This document shows, piece after piece, positions 33,310 through 41,892 of a DNA stretch of 49,331 bases (positions are counted from its first letter, which is position 1; each line of letters begins with the position of its first letter). The notes beneath the pieces are model-generated. The model did no database searches and was not told where the DNA came from. It saw only the letters and a program-made list of their open reading frames with translations. The translations under genes and the position numbers were made by a program. Origin of the DNA: CAZBSE01 sp964494385 (GTDB taxonomy: Bacteria > Actinomycetota > Humimicrobiia > Humimicrobiales > Humimicrobiaceae); assembly GCA_964494385.1 (NCBI GenBank), contig CAZBSE010000013.1, forward strand, positions 1 to 49,331. The letters run 5' to 3'.

Positions 33310-33882
33310 CTAATCGGTACAGGAATCAAAATAAACCCTGCCTTCCAGCATGGGTATGCCCTTTTCCGAGAACCAGAAATGCCCTATAAGCACCGGATCA
33401 ATCTGCAGTACATAGGTGCCCGGGTTGGTTATACTGTTTACCAGCACCTCCACAACGTCGCTCTCACCGGGTTTTAAATTGTTGGGAAGCTCTGTCTTTA
33501 TATTTTCATATTCGGTATATTCTACATCCTGGCCGTAATAATGATAGCTGATCCTGACCCTGTCTTCTCCGCTTCTTTTCCAGGTGAAATCGGATGTATT
33601 TGTAATTTCAATTTTTATATAATTATCGCTGTCAGTACACAGGTAAAACGGTATGTAACCCTTTATTTCGGCCCCTATTTGGGCGTTTTCATAATCTACT
33701 ACCTCGATTATTTCTTCCTCCGTCTCTTCTATCCCTTCTCCTGAAATATCTTTTACTTCCTGAAGCGGCGTGATATCTATTTTATCGGTCTGGTCAGGAA
33801 GACAGGAAACAAGAGTTAGAAATAAAAGCACCGATATTATACTTACAGCTGTAAAAATTTTAGTCGGAATTCTAGATTTCAT
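33310..33882 (-). CDS. Lipoprotein with Ig-like (NBR1-type) domain
   Basis: A 190-residue secreted protein. A hydrophobic signal (residues 8-25) ends in the lipobox LVSC (Cys27), then an acidic linker leads to a beta-sandwich domain from about residue 70. That domain has IKIEITNTSDFTWKRSG, VRISYHYYG, LPNNLKPGESDVVEVLV and GTYVLQIDPV..HFWFSEKG, the pattern of NBR1-like or glycan-associated Ig folds. It is likely a surface-binding protein; ligand unknown. It converges with purC and has no Shine-Dalgarno visible at the ATG. Confidence 0.7.
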   Translation of the reverse strand: MKSRIPTKIFTAVSIISVLLFLTLVSCLPDQTDKIDITPLQEVKDISGEGIEETEEEIIEVVDYENAQIGAEIKGYIPFYLCTDSDNYIKIEITNTSDFTWKRSGEDRVRISYHYYGQDVEYTEYENIKTELPNNLKPGESDVVEVLVNSITNPGTYVLQIDPVLIGHFWFSEKGIPMLEGRVYFDSCTD

Positions 33883-34023
33883 TTTATTTTTACCCCGTTT
33901 TTAAATTTTTGCTATTAATTTTTAGATAATTTATTATAGAGTAATTCTTTTATTTTTTGAATAAAAGAAACAAAATATATATAATATTAATTAATTATTT
34001 TATATTAAATCCGAAAGGGCGAT

Positions 34024-34401
34024 ATGACACCATTAGAAATAGTAGGCCTGGTGGCAATAATTTTAATTTCAGCCTTTGCCATAGTGGCAATAATTATTGC
34101 CGTGCCTCTGTTCAAGCTGATAAATAAAGTTAAATTTATGGCCGGCAAGCTGAATGAAAGCCTGATTCCCATTGTAGAGAAATTAAATGATACCGTAGAC
34201 AGCCTTAACCTGGAGGTCAGTTCAATTGCGGATCTCACGCAGAGCATAAGTTCGATAATAGAGCAGCTTGAGAAAGTTATCAGGCTTGCCCGAATTCTTA
34301 TAACCAGCCCTTTGATCAAAATAATAAGTGCTTCGGCCGGTCTGATAAGCGGTCTTTCGAAGACTGCTTCTGAAAATAAAAATAAGGAGGATCAAGAATG
34401 A
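34024..34401 (+). CDS. DUF948-like membrane-anchored coiled-coil protein
   Basis: A 125-residue protein with one N-terminal transmembrane helix (about 8-31) followed by a long amphipathic helix with KLNESLIPIVEKLNDTVDSL and SISSIIEQLEKVI, ending in a second hydrophobic patch and a charged tail. This is the layout of DUF948 general-stress-type proteins. GAAAGGG precedes the ATG. It overlaps the following YtxH-like gene by 4 bp (ATGA), so the two are translationally coupled and likely work together at the membrane. Confidence 0.75.
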   Translation: MTPLEIVGLVAIILISAFAIVAIIIAVPLFKLINKVKFMAGKLNESLIPIVEKLNDTVDSLNLEVSSIADLTQSISSIIEQLEKVIRLARILITSPLIKIISASAGLISGLSKTASENKNKEDQE

Positions 34402-34805
34402 ACGCAGAAAAAAACGATAGCGGTGAAAGAAGTCATTTTTCAGATATGATGATAACCTTGCTGGTAGGTTTGTCCGTTGGTTTTGCGGCAGGAATTTTAC
34501 TGGCTCCTAGATCAGGAAAAGAAACCAGAAAAGAAATAATAGAAAAAGGAGAGGAACTGGTTGAGAAGAGCAGAGAAGGTTTTGAGATGGCTATGGGAAA
34601 AACCAAGCAGTACACAGAAAAGGGTAAAAGCAAGCTGGCCGAGCTAAAAAGCAGAAGCGAAGAATTAATTGACAGAGGTAAGGAAAAAATATCAGACATC
34701 TCAAAGATTATTGGTTCCGGATCAGATAAAGCCGGCAAGAAAATAAAGAAAGTGATGAAAAAAGGAGAAAATACCGCTAAAAAAGTTGAAGAGGAGCTAT
34801 CCTAG
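34398..34805 (+). CDS. YtxH-like membrane protein
   Basis: A 135-residue protein with a glycine-rich transmembrane segment LLVGLSVGFAAGILLAPRSG (residues 18-37), the hallmark of YtxH, followed by KETRKEIIEKGEELVEKS and a long lysine/glutamate-rich helix. YtxH proteins are general-stress or envelope-associated in Bacillota and Actinomycetota; their function is not settled. AAGGAGG lies just upstream inside the preceding gene. The ATGA overlap with the DUF948-like gene points to a two-protein unit. Confidence 0.82.
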   Translation: MNAEKNDSGERSHFSDMMITLLVGLSVGFAAGILLAPRSGKETRKEIIEKGEELVEKSREGFEMAMGKTKQYTEKGKSKLAELKSRSEELIDRGKEKISDISKIIGSGSDKAGKKIKKVMKKGENTAKKVEEELS

Positions 34806-34823
34806 ATAGGAAACTAAAGCATA

Positions 34824-36209
34824 TTGATAGAGAATAAAATTGCCAAAAAGGTTTTAAACACCTTGCTGAGAAACGGTTCGGACTTTTCAGAAATTTTTAT
34901 TCAAAAAAGTATTTCAAGCAGTCTCAGATTGGAAGACAGTAAAATCGAGAATTCCAGCAGCGGTTATGAGCTGGGCTGCGGGCTGAGACTGTGGATCGGC
35001 GACAGTACTTTTTATGCCTATGTAGATTCGCTTGAAGAAGAAAAACTGCTGAATGCGGCAAAAGTCTTGAGTTCTGCGGTGGAAGGCAGCAGCTGCCTTA
35101 AAGTTTTAGATCTTACCCGGGCCGGAAGCTCCTACCATACGGAAGTGGAAAAATCCCCTGCCCAGGTTAACCAGGATATCAGGAAAAATATCCTGGAATC
35201 GGTTGATAAAAATTCAAGAGATTTCAGTTCGGCAATAATACAGGTGACCTCAAGTCTTTCGGATATCCAACAGGAAATATATACCGCAAATTCTTATGGT
35301 GCCTCTTCGTACCAGCAAGAGGTAAAGACCTTCCTGGCAGTAAGTGTGGTGGCCAGGAAGGGGAAGAATGTAAGGACGGGTTATAAATCACTTGCAAGAA
35401 CATGCGGCTATGAGATATTTGATTTTAAAAAACCGCAGGACCTGGCCGTAGAAGCTTCCGGTATTGCCGTCGGTATGCTGGATGCCGTAAATGCACCTGC
35501 GGGCGAGTTGCCGGTGGTGATAGGCCCGGCGTTCGGAGGAGTTATTTTTCATGAAGCCTGCGGGCATGGTCTGGAAGCCGATGCCATACTGAAAAGCGCT
35601 TCGGTGTTCAAGGGCAAATTGGGGAAAAAGATTGCCAGCGATATAGTCACTGCCGTTGATGATTCTACAATTAAATATAGGTGGGGTTCATATAAATTCG
35701 ATGGGGAAGGCTGCCCCTCTTCTAAAACGGTGCTGATCAAAGACGGGATCCTAAAAAGCTATATTTATGATCTGAGAACATCCAGAAAGCTAAAAGCAAA
35801 ACAGACCGGCAATGGCAGAAGGCAATCCTTCAGGGACGTTCCCCTCCCAAGAATGAGTAATACCTACATAGCAGGCGGGAATCAGGACAGTAAATCAATC
35901 ATAAGGTCCGTAAAAAAGGGTATTTATGCCAAAGAATTTGCGGGGGGTCAGGTTGATCCTGCAACCGGAGATTTCGTATTCGGGATAAGCGAAGGTTATC
36001 TTATAGAGAATGGGAAGATCGGTTTTCCCATAAAAGATGCGACTCTCATCGGAAATGGCCCCGATGTTTTAAAGAAAATCGAGGCAGTGGGCAATGATCT
36101 TGATTTTGCTCCCGGCTTTTGCGGAAAAAGCGGCCAATCAATTTCAAATGAGGTGGGCCAGCCGACCATAAAAGTAAGTAAGATAACCGTAGGAGGTACC
36201 AGTAATTAA
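34824..36209 (+). CDS. tldD: TldD metalloprotease
   Basis: A 461-residue TldD, the catalytic half of the TldD/TldE heterodimeric metalloprotease that degrades unfolded peptides and processes some peptide natural products. The zinc motif is HEACGH (His243, Glu244, His248) in GGVIFHEACGHGLEAD. Other landmarks are GSYKFDGEGCPSSKTVLIKDG written as two parts GSYKFDGEGC and PSSKTVLIKDG, and RQSFRDVPLPRMSNTYI. The start is TTG 18 bp after the YtxH gene. tldE follows 28 bp downstream. Confidence 0.95.
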   Translation: MIENKIAKKVLNTLLRNGSDFSEIFIQKSISSSLRLEDSKIENSSSGYELGCGLRLWIGDSTFYAYVDSLEEEKLLNAAKVLSSAVEGSSCLKVLDLTRAGSSYHTEVEKSPAQVNQDIRKNILESVDKNSRDFSSAIIQVTSSLSDIQQEIYTANSYGASSYQQEVKTFLAVSVVARKGKNVRTGYKSLARTCGYEIFDFKKPQDLAVEASGIAVGMLDAVNAPAGELPVVIGPAFGGVIFHEACGHGLEADAILKSASVFKGKLGKKIASDIVTAVDDSTIKYRWGSYKFDGEGCPSSKTVLIKDGILKSYIYDLRTSRKLKAKQTGNGRRQSFRDVPLPRMSNTYIAGGNQDSKSIIRSVKKGIYAKEFAGGQVDPATGDFVFGISEGYLIENGKIGFPIKDATLIGNGPDVLKKIEAVGNDLDFAPGFCGKSGQSISNEVGQPTIKVSKITVGGTSN

Positions 36210-36237
36210 CAGCAGGTATAAAATAAGGGATGAACGT

Positions 36238-37599
36238 TTGGCACAAATATGTAAGGATGCGGCTTTCAGGATAAACAAGCGTGAGGTAGATGAATTTGAG
36301 ATTTTTACGGCAAGCTCCGTAGAAAACGAGATAGAAATTTTTAAGAGAAAGGTGGAAACGCTTTCTTTTTCCGATTCAATCGGCATGGGCATCAGGATTT
36401 TTAAGGACAGGTCGGTGGGATACGCGTATACCACCGTGCTTGATGAAAAAATTATAGAGGACTGCATTGATAGAGCCATATCGAATTCCAGAGTGACAAA
36501 AAAAGAAGAATTTAATTATCTGCCCAGAAAAGAAGAATTCAAATTTAAAAAGAAATCTACCGATGACAGTAAATTATTTAAAGAAGACCTGCTTGATTAT
36601 GATACAAGAAGCAAGGTTGCTCTGGCAAAGAAACTTGAAAGGTTAACAAAAAGTAAAGATAAAAGGATTACAAGTATCAGCAGTGTTGTTTATAATGACA
36701 GCATACACGAGACAGCTCTTCTTAATTCTGCCGGATTTTTCGGTAAATATAAAACGACGGCATGTGTTGTTTATGCTGCTGCCATCTCCAGACAGAACGG
36801 TGGTACTTCCACAGGTGATTATTTCGGATGCGGGCGGGCTCCGGATGACCTGGACCTGGAAGATGTAGCGGTCAATGCCGCCAGAAGATCCGTTTCAATC
36901 CTTGGAGGCAGGAAAATAAAAACCCAGCGGGTCGATCTTCTTCTTGATCCGGTTGTTTCATCACAATTTATGAGTATCATAGCCGGGAGCTTGACTGCGG
37001 ACTCCGTGCAGAAAGGAAAATCATTGTTCAAGGATAAGATAGGTAAAAGAATATTTTCTATGAACATAAATATATTTGATGACGGCACATTAGCGGAGGG
37101 GCTTTCTTCAAGGCCATTTGACGGGGAAGGAGTCACCAAAGGCAAAACCTGCGTATTTGAAGATGGATATCTAAAGACTTATCTTTACAATACCTATACT
37201 GCAAGAAAGGATAAAACCCTATCTACGGGGAATGCGGGAAGGGCATCCTACCGTTCGACTCCCGGAGTAGGGATCTCAAATTTTTATGTAAGCCCTTCAA
37301 AAACAGGTTATGACAAACTTCTGAGCAGCATCGACAGGGGTTTTTATATTATGGATATAATGGGGCTCCATTCAGGGGTCAATCCTGTTTCAGGGCAGAT
37401 GAGCGTGGGAGCCAAGGGGATTTGGATTGAAAAGGGGAGCCTTAAATACCCGGTAAAAGAAGTGACCATTGCTACCGATTTATTAAGTTTCTGCAGGAGC
37501 ATAAAAAAAGTCGGGAAAGACTTAAAATTCATTCCCTGGGGAGGATACATAGGGAGCCCGTCGCTTCTGGTAAGGGATATAACGGTAAGCGGCAGATGA
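36238..37599 (+). CDS. tldE: TldE/PmbA, partner subunit of TldD
   Basis: A 453-residue PmbA/TldE protein, paralogous to TldD but without the HExxxH motif: the corresponding region reads SQFMSIIAGSLTADSVQKGK. It carries SRPFDGEGVTKGKTCVFEDG, in the usual position, and a C-terminal HSGVNPVSGQMSVGAKGIWI. It forms the shell partner of TldD. The TTG start is set by AAGGG 8 bp upstream; an in-frame ATG is not available nearby. No peptide precursor gene is seen next to the pair. Confidence 0.94.
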   Translation: MAQICKDAAFRINKREVDEFEIFTASSVENEIEIFKRKVETLSFSDSIGMGIRIFKDRSVGYAYTTVLDEKIIEDCIDRAISNSRVTKKEEFNYLPRKEEFKFKKKSTDDSKLFKEDLLDYDTRSKVALAKKLERLTKSKDKRITSISSVVYNDSIHETALLNSAGFFGKYKTTACVVYAAAISRQNGGTSTGDYFGCGRAPDDLDLEDVAVNAARRSVSILGGRKIKTQRVDLLLDPVVSSQFMSIIAGSLTADSVQKGKSLFKDKIGKRIFSMNINIFDDGTLAEGLSSRPFDGEGVTKGKTCVFEDGYLKTYLYNTYTARKDKTLSTGNAGRASYRSTPGVGISNFYVSPSKTGYDKLLSSIDRGFYIMDIMGLHSGVNPVSGQMSVGAKGIWIEKGSLKYPVKEVTIATDLLSFCRSIKKVGKDLKFIPWGGYIGSPSLLVRDITVSGR

Positions 37600-37670
37600 C
37601 CTGCAGTTTTTTGGTATGATATGAAGGCTCATAAATCCGGCAGGATAATCAGGACCATTTCCTTATAAGT

Positions 37671-38171
37671 TTAACCCACGGTAATGAATTTAACATAACC
37701 CACTGTCTTGCATATTACGGTGATTATTACTCCTGCGATAAGGACCCCTATAAATATATGGAGCAGGGCCCTTCTGCGCGGTATGCCGAAAACGAAAGCA
37801 ATAAGTGCCCCTGTCCAGCCTCCGGTGATAGGAAGGGGTATTCCCACAAACCCTATCAGGGCGTAACTCTCATATTTTTCAAATCTTTCTGAGTATTTCT
37901 TCCGTGTGCGGCTGAAGAGCCAGGTAAAGAATCTGTTGGCGGGCCTGAATCTGTTCATAAGGAATTTGGATATAGGTTCCAGAACCCACAGTATGACGGC
38001 TACCGGTATCATGTTGCCGGCCACCGATATTATATAGGTTTCAAAAATATTCATTCCATAAGTTCCCAGAGCAAGGGGGATCGATGCGCGAAGTTCGCCT
38101 ATAGGAGTCATGGCCGTGAAAAATGTTAAAATCCTGGGCCATATAAATTCAGCAAAAGTAGAAAAATCCAT
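37671..38171 (-). CDS. Putative small multidrug export-family membrane protein
   Basis: A 166-residue integral membrane protein of the Sm_multidrug_ex family. It begins FTAMTPIGELRASIPLALGTYG, of which the PIGELRASIPLAL core is diagnostic, and later has IGFVGIPLPITGGWTGALIA. Four or five hydrophobic segments are visible. Despite the family name, export activity has little direct evidence. The gene diverges from uppP, with 86 bp between the starts. Confidence 0.82.
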   Translation of the reverse strand: MDFSTFAEFIWPRILTFFTAMTPIGELRASIPLALGTYGMNIFETYIISVAGNMIPVAVILWVLEPISKFLMNRFRPANRFFTWLFSRTRKKYSERFEKYESYALIGFVGIPLPITGGWTGALIAFVFGIPRRRALLHIFIGVLIAGVIITVICKTVGYVKFITVG

Positions 38172-38257
38172 ATCTATTTTTTTATTTTTAAATGTTTTAT
38201 GCTATATTTAAAAGCTAATTGCAAATTAATAAGTAAAAATTTTAATCATTATATAAG

Positions 38258-39199
38258 TTGAATATATTACAGTCAATTGTTTTAGGTATAATCCAGGGCA
38301 TCACTGAATTCTTTCCCGTAAGCAGTTCCGGTCACCTGGTAGTACTTCCTTATTTTTTTAACTGGGATTATATACCCCTTTATTATACGGTAACGGTGCA
38401 TTTTGCAACACTTATCGCAGTGGTCACCATTTTTTATAAGGAAATATACAGGATAATAAAAGCAGTGATACTGGCCATATTTATCAGGGCCCAGAGAAGC
38501 TCGAATAATTTTAAAATAGGTATCTTTATAATTGCGGCCAGCATACCTGCGGCAGCTGCCGGATTTTTCCTGAGTGATTATGTGGAGAGCCTGTTCAGCA
38601 GGCCACTGATGGTTGCGCTGTTTCTGGCTATAACTGCGCTTATACTGTGGCTGGGTGAGCTAAGGGGTACCCGTGTAGAAACCAGGCAGGGAATAGATTT
38701 TAAAAACCAGCCCGGCCGGAACCCGGTTTCCAGAGAGAAAAAAGCAAGGGGAAGCGGCCTTATCGGCGAGATCGATGTAGGAGGCAGTGGAACAAAGAAA
38801 GTAAGGTTAAATCTTTTTATAGCTATTATGGCCGGAGTGGGGCAGGCTGTGGCTATCTTTCCCGGGATTTCAAGATCGGGAGCCACCATATCATTTGCAA
38901 GATTCTTCGGCATAAACAGAAATGAGGCTGTAAAGTTTTCATTTTTGCTGTCAATTCCTGTCATCTTGGGTTCCTTTCTGTTTGAGTTCTTCAGGTCATA
39001 TGAGGTTATATTTGAAAATAATGCACCAATGGTCATAAATCTTCTGGTAGGGTTTGTATGTGCTTATCTGTCGGGACTTTTTGCCATAAAGTTTATGGTC
39101 TATTTAACCAGAAAGAAGAATTTAAACGTATTTGCCTTATACTGTATTTGTCTTGCCGTAATAATTTTTATTTTTTTTATGATAAGAAAATTTATCTAA
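38258..39199 (+). CDS. uppP: Undecaprenyl-diphosphate phosphatase
   Basis: A 313-residue UppP/BacA membrane phosphatase that recycles the lipid carrier for peptidoglycan and other surface glycans. Motifs are GIIQGITEFFPVSSSGHL near residue 10 and IFPGISRSGATISFARFFG near 205, in a hydrophobic, multi-helix protein. Residues 137-185 form a hydrophilic Lys/Arg/Gly-rich insert (for example RNPVSREKKARGSG) that makes this copy longer than the common 265-280 residues. The start is TTG with no Shine-Dalgarno. Confidence 0.95.
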   Translation: MNILQSIVLGIIQGITEFFPVSSSGHLVVLPYFFNWDYIPLYYTVTVHFATLIAVVTIFYKEIYRIIKAVILAIFIRAQRSSNNFKIGIFIIAASIPAAAAGFFLSDYVESLFSRPLMVALFLAITALILWLGELRGTRVETRQGIDFKNQPGRNPVSREKKARGSGLIGEIDVGGSGTKKVRLNLFIAIMAGVGQAVAIFPGISRSGATISFARFFGINRNEAVKFSFLLSIPVILGSFLFEFFRSYEVIFENNAPMVINLLVGFVCAYLSGLFAIKFMVYLTRKKNLNVFALYCICLAVIIFIFFMIRKFI

Positions 39200-39220
39200 A
39201 GGAGAGTGAGAATAAAAGTC

Positions 39221-39961
39221 ATGAAGGGTGTTATACTGGCAGGCGGCCTGGGTACAAGGCTTAGACCCTGCACAAAGGTCACTAATAAGCATTTACTTCC
39301 GGTTTACGATAAGCCCATGATTTATTATCCCTTAAAAACTCTGGTGAGTGCAGGATTGGATGACATAATGATAGTTACGGGAAGCAGTAATGCCGGAGAT
39401 TTCCTAAAACTTCTGGGCAATGGCCAGGAGTTCGGCCTTAAGGATATAAGCTATACCTACCAGGAAGGAGAGGGAGGCATAGCGGATGCACTGAAACTGG
39501 CCGAAGACTTTACGGATAATGACAAAATGGTGGTGATGCTCGGTGATAATATAATAGAGGGGGATATTTCAAGAGACATAAGTGAATTTAAAAAACAGGA
39601 CAGGGGTGCAAGAATATTTTTAAAAGAGGTGGACCATCCGGAGAGATTCGGCGTTGCTGAAATCAAAGATGGCAGGGTAATAAATATAGTAGAAAAACCC
39701 AGGGAGCCAAAAAGCAACTATGCAGTCGTAGGGGCTTATATGTATGATAGCGACGTATTTGATATAATCAGGACCCTCAAGCCCTCGGACAGGGGTGAAC
39801 TTGAAATAACCGATGTGAACAATGAGTATATCAGAAGAGGCACCATGAAATATTCTATTCTTGAAGGCTGGTGGACGGATGCAGGTACCTCCTTTGAAGC
39901 ATTATTCAGGGCAAGCAAACTTGCAAGAGAAAGAATAATGGACAGCAAGCAGTCAGATTAA
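39221..39961 (+). CDS. Glucose-1-phosphate thymidylyltransferase-like sugar nucleotidyltransferase
   Basis: A 246-residue nucleotidyltransferase of the short RmlA type. It starts MKGVILAGGLGTRLRP, with the GGxGTRL signature, then NKHLLPVYDKPMIYYPL, YTYQEGEGGIADAL, MLGDNIIEG and DHPERFGVAE. It would make dTDP-glucose or a similar sugar nucleotide for surface glycans, in keeping with uppP just upstream. I choose ATG 39221 because it matches the canonical N-terminus; GTG 39206 in frame is directly beside AAAGGAG and is too close to it. No other rml gene is present. Confidence 0.9.
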   Translation: MKGVILAGGLGTRLRPCTKVTNKHLLPVYDKPMIYYPLKTLVSAGLDDIMIVTGSSNAGDFLKLLGNGQEFGLKDISYTYQEGEGGIADALKLAEDFTDNDKMVVMLGDNIIEGDISRDISEFKKQDRGARIFLKEVDHPERFGVAEIKDGRVINIVEKPREPKSNYAVVGAYMYDSDVFDIIRTLKPSDRGELEITDVNNEYIRRGTMKYSILEGWWTDAGTSFEALFRASKLARERIMDSKQSD

Positions 39962-39976
39962 AAGTTTTTTGATGTC

Positions 39977-40189
39977 CTATTGCATCTTTAATATTTTTGT
40001 TGAATTACAGTAAAAACATCTGCTTACATTATGCGAGCTTTTCCATTTACCGTCAGAAGTCTTTATGGCCCAGGAAAGACGGTCCATATCTTTATTCTCG
40101 TCTGGATTCTGATATATGATAGCGTTTCCTTCCTCTTTTACCAGACCTATGAATTTGTATGTATTGCCGCATTTAAGACATTTATACAT
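39977..40189 (-). CDS. Small zinc-ribbon protein
   Basis: A 70-residue protein with two CxxC pairs, Cys4/Cys7 in MYKCLKCGNTYKF and Cys58/Cys61 in RCFYCNSTKIL, separated by a 50-residue hydrophilic segment with IIYQNPDEN. The paired cysteines fit a zinc ribbon. GAGGAGA precedes the ATG and a good promoter lies upstream, so this is a real gene. It ends 15 bp from the convergent sugar nucleotidyltransferase. Function unknown. Confidence 0.72.
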   Translation of the reverse strand: MYKCLKCGNTYKFIGLVKEEGNAIIYQNPDENKDMDRLSWAIKTSDGKWKSSHNVSRCFYCNSTKILKMQ

Positions 40190-40224
40190 CTGTTCTCCTC
40201 AGTAAATATTAGTTATTATTAGAT

Positions 40225-40252
40225 ATTATAGTATAATGTAATATAATATCAA
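40225..40252 (-). promoter_or_regulatory. Promoter for the small zinc-ribbon gene
   Basis: Minus-strand TTGATA (40247-40252) and TATAAT (40225-40230) are separated by 16 bp. The leader would be about 29 nt. Confidence 0.6.
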
Positions 40253-40332
40253 TACATATTATATAAATTTTTACGGGAAATCGATTTATAGTACATTTAT
40301 TTCATATCATCTGCCAATAAACATAAATTAAT

Positions 40333-40361
40333 TTGACTAAAAAAAACAGCTTTGCTAATAT
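40333..40361 (+). promoter_or_regulatory. Extended -10 promoter upstream of the small-protein/trx genes
   Basis: TTGACT (40333-40338), a 17-bp spacer, and TGC-TAATAT (hexamer 40356-40361). It likely drives the 85-residue protein, thioredoxin and the DUF72 gene. Confidence 0.6.
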
Positions 40362-40394
40362 CATTTAAATAGCATTAATTATTTTTTAAGAAAA

Positions 40395-40652
40395 ATGCAG
40401 ATGAAAATTGAAAAGCAAAGCGTAAGAGTTAAAATAAAAACAGAATCTTCTATAGTAAAAGGTACCGTTCATACCCTGGTAGACAGCAGATTGAGTGATT
40501 ATATTACCTCTCATAAAAACAGGTTCGTACCCGTAACCGATGCCGAAGTTTATTATATAGACAGAAACAAAGAAGTCCGCAGTGAAGATAGAGTCAGAAG
40601 AGAAATTGTTTTTATAAATGTAGAAAAAATAGAAATGATAGAGTATCTGTAA
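40395..40652 (+). CDS. Small conserved-looking beta-rich protein, function unknown
   Basis: An 85-residue soluble protein. It reads SVRVKIKTESSIVKGTVHTL, then SRLSDYITSHKNRFVPVTDA and EVYYIDRN, ending with VFINVEKIEMIEYL. Alternating hydrophobic positions suggest a small beta-barrel, perhaps an Sm- or PilZ-like fold. I cannot name the family with confidence. Its first Met (40395) and the third residue Met (40401) are both possible starts; neither has a Shine-Dalgarno. It lies 32 bp before the thioredoxin gene in the same direction. Confidence 0.68.
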   Translation: MQMKIEKQSVRVKIKTESSIVKGTVHTLVDSRLSDYITSHKNRFVPVTDAEVYYIDRNKEVRSEDRVRREIVFINVEKIEMIEYL

Positions 40653-40684
40653 TTTTTAAAATAAGGTTATAGGAAGGAACATAA

Positions 40685-41011
40685 ATGGTTGAAGGTATTT
40701 CTCAAATAACGGATTCAAATTTTGAAACTGAGGTAATCAGTTCAGAGAAACCGGTTCTGGTGGATTTCTGGGCCGTATGGTGCGGTCCCTGCAAGATGAT
40801 CACACCGGAACTGGAAAAACTTTCAGAAGAGAAAAGCGGAGAACTGAAAATCGGAAAACTTAATGTAGATGACAGCAGGGATACCGCTATAAAATACAGT
40901 ATAACCGCTATTCCGACATTATTATTATTCAAGGACGGACAGGTAGTAAAAACACTTATCGGTGTTATGTCCAAAGATAAAATATTATCCGAGATATCCG
41001 AGTTCTTATAA
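40685..41011 (+). CDS. trxA: Thioredoxin
   Basis: A 108-residue thioredoxin with the active site WAVWCGPCKM (Cys33 and Cys36), the cis-Pro in SITAIPTLLLFKDG, and VDDSRDTAIKY before it. It reduces protein disulfides in the cytoplasm. AGGAAGG precedes the ATG. It is probably in one transcript with the small protein upstream and the DUF72 gene, which starts 5 bp after its stop. Confidence 0.96.
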   Translation: MVEGISQITDSNFETEVISSEKPVLVDFWAVWCGPCKMITPELEKLSEEKSGELKIGKLNVDDSRDTAIKYSITAIPTLLLFKDGQVVKTLIGVMSKDKILSEISEFL

Positions 41012-41016
41012 ATTTA

Positions 41017-41817
41017 ATGGGAAGCATTTTTGTCGGCACTTCGGGCTACAGCTATGCTGACTGGAACAATAACTTTTATCCCCGGGATCTTGATAAAAAA
41101 GATCAATTAACTTTCTACAGTTCCGAGTTTGATACGGTTGAAATAAATTTTACCTACTACACTCTTCCTCATCCCCGCATATTTAAAAATATGGCCGAAA
41201 AAGTTAAAGGAGACTTTATTTTTTCGGTAAAAGCTTACAGCGGCGTTACCCATACAAGGGAGATAAAAAAAGAGGAAACCGATAAATTTATCGACTCACT
41301 TGGACCGCTTGCCTCCGGAAACAGGCTGGGTTCGGTGCTTCTGCAGTTTCCCTGGGCCTTTAAGTTCGGTAAAAACAGCTGTGATTATCTGAGCAGAATA
41401 AGAAAAAGCTTTACCGGCCTGGATTTGTGTGCGGAATTCAGAAATGACAGCTGGCTGAATGATACCACCCTGAACCATCTGGAAAGCCTTAATATCGGAT
41501 TCTGCAATGTTGATGAACCGGAACTCAAGGGCCTTCTCCCGCCCACCGGTATAAATACAACCGGTACGGGATATATAAGGTTTCACGGCAGAAACAGCCT
41601 TAACTGGTGGAGGCCGAAGTACGGATATCAGAGGTACGATTATCTTTACAGCCGTGAAGAGCTTGCCGAATGGGTGCCCAGGATAAAAAAAGTAGCATCG
41701 AATACAAAGAAAACCTATATATACTTTAACAATCATTATAAGGCCCAGGCGGTAAGATCTGCAAAAATTCTCAAAAGCCTTATGGAAGACAGCGATATTC
41801 CCACTTCACAAAATTAA
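41017..41817 (+). CDS. DUF72 (YecE-like) family protein
   Basis: A 266-residue TIM-barrel-like protein of DUF72. Landmarks are FVGTSGYSYADWNNNFYP near residue 5, FDTVEINFTYYTLP near 37, FIFSVKAYSGVTHTR near 66, VLLQFPWAFKF near 107 and YIYFNNHYKAQAVRSA near 232. The family is widespread and has no firmly proven activity. It starts 5 bp after the thioredoxin stop, without its own Shine-Dalgarno, suggesting coupled translation. Confidence 0.9.
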   Translation: MGSIFVGTSGYSYADWNNNFYPRDLDKKDQLTFYSSEFDTVEINFTYYTLPHPRIFKNMAEKVKGDFIFSVKAYSGVTHTREIKKEETDKFIDSLGPLASGNRLGSVLLQFPWAFKFGKNSCDYLSRIRKSFTGLDLCAEFRNDSWLNDTTLNHLESLNIGFCNVDEPELKGLLPPTGINTTGTGYIRFHGRNSLNWWRPKYGYQRYDYLYSREELAEWVPRIKKVASNTKKTYIYFNNHYKAQAVRSAKILKSLMEDSDIPTSQN

Positions 41818-41892
41818 TCTAATTATATAAAATCTATTAAACAGTTTTTGGGCAGTTTATTTATTAATCTAATTTAGATAAAGGCATATCAA

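Noticed and set aside
41818..41892. T-box riboswitch before ileS
   Set aside because: Spacer of 75 bp is too short and no T-box sequence or specifier hairpin is seen.
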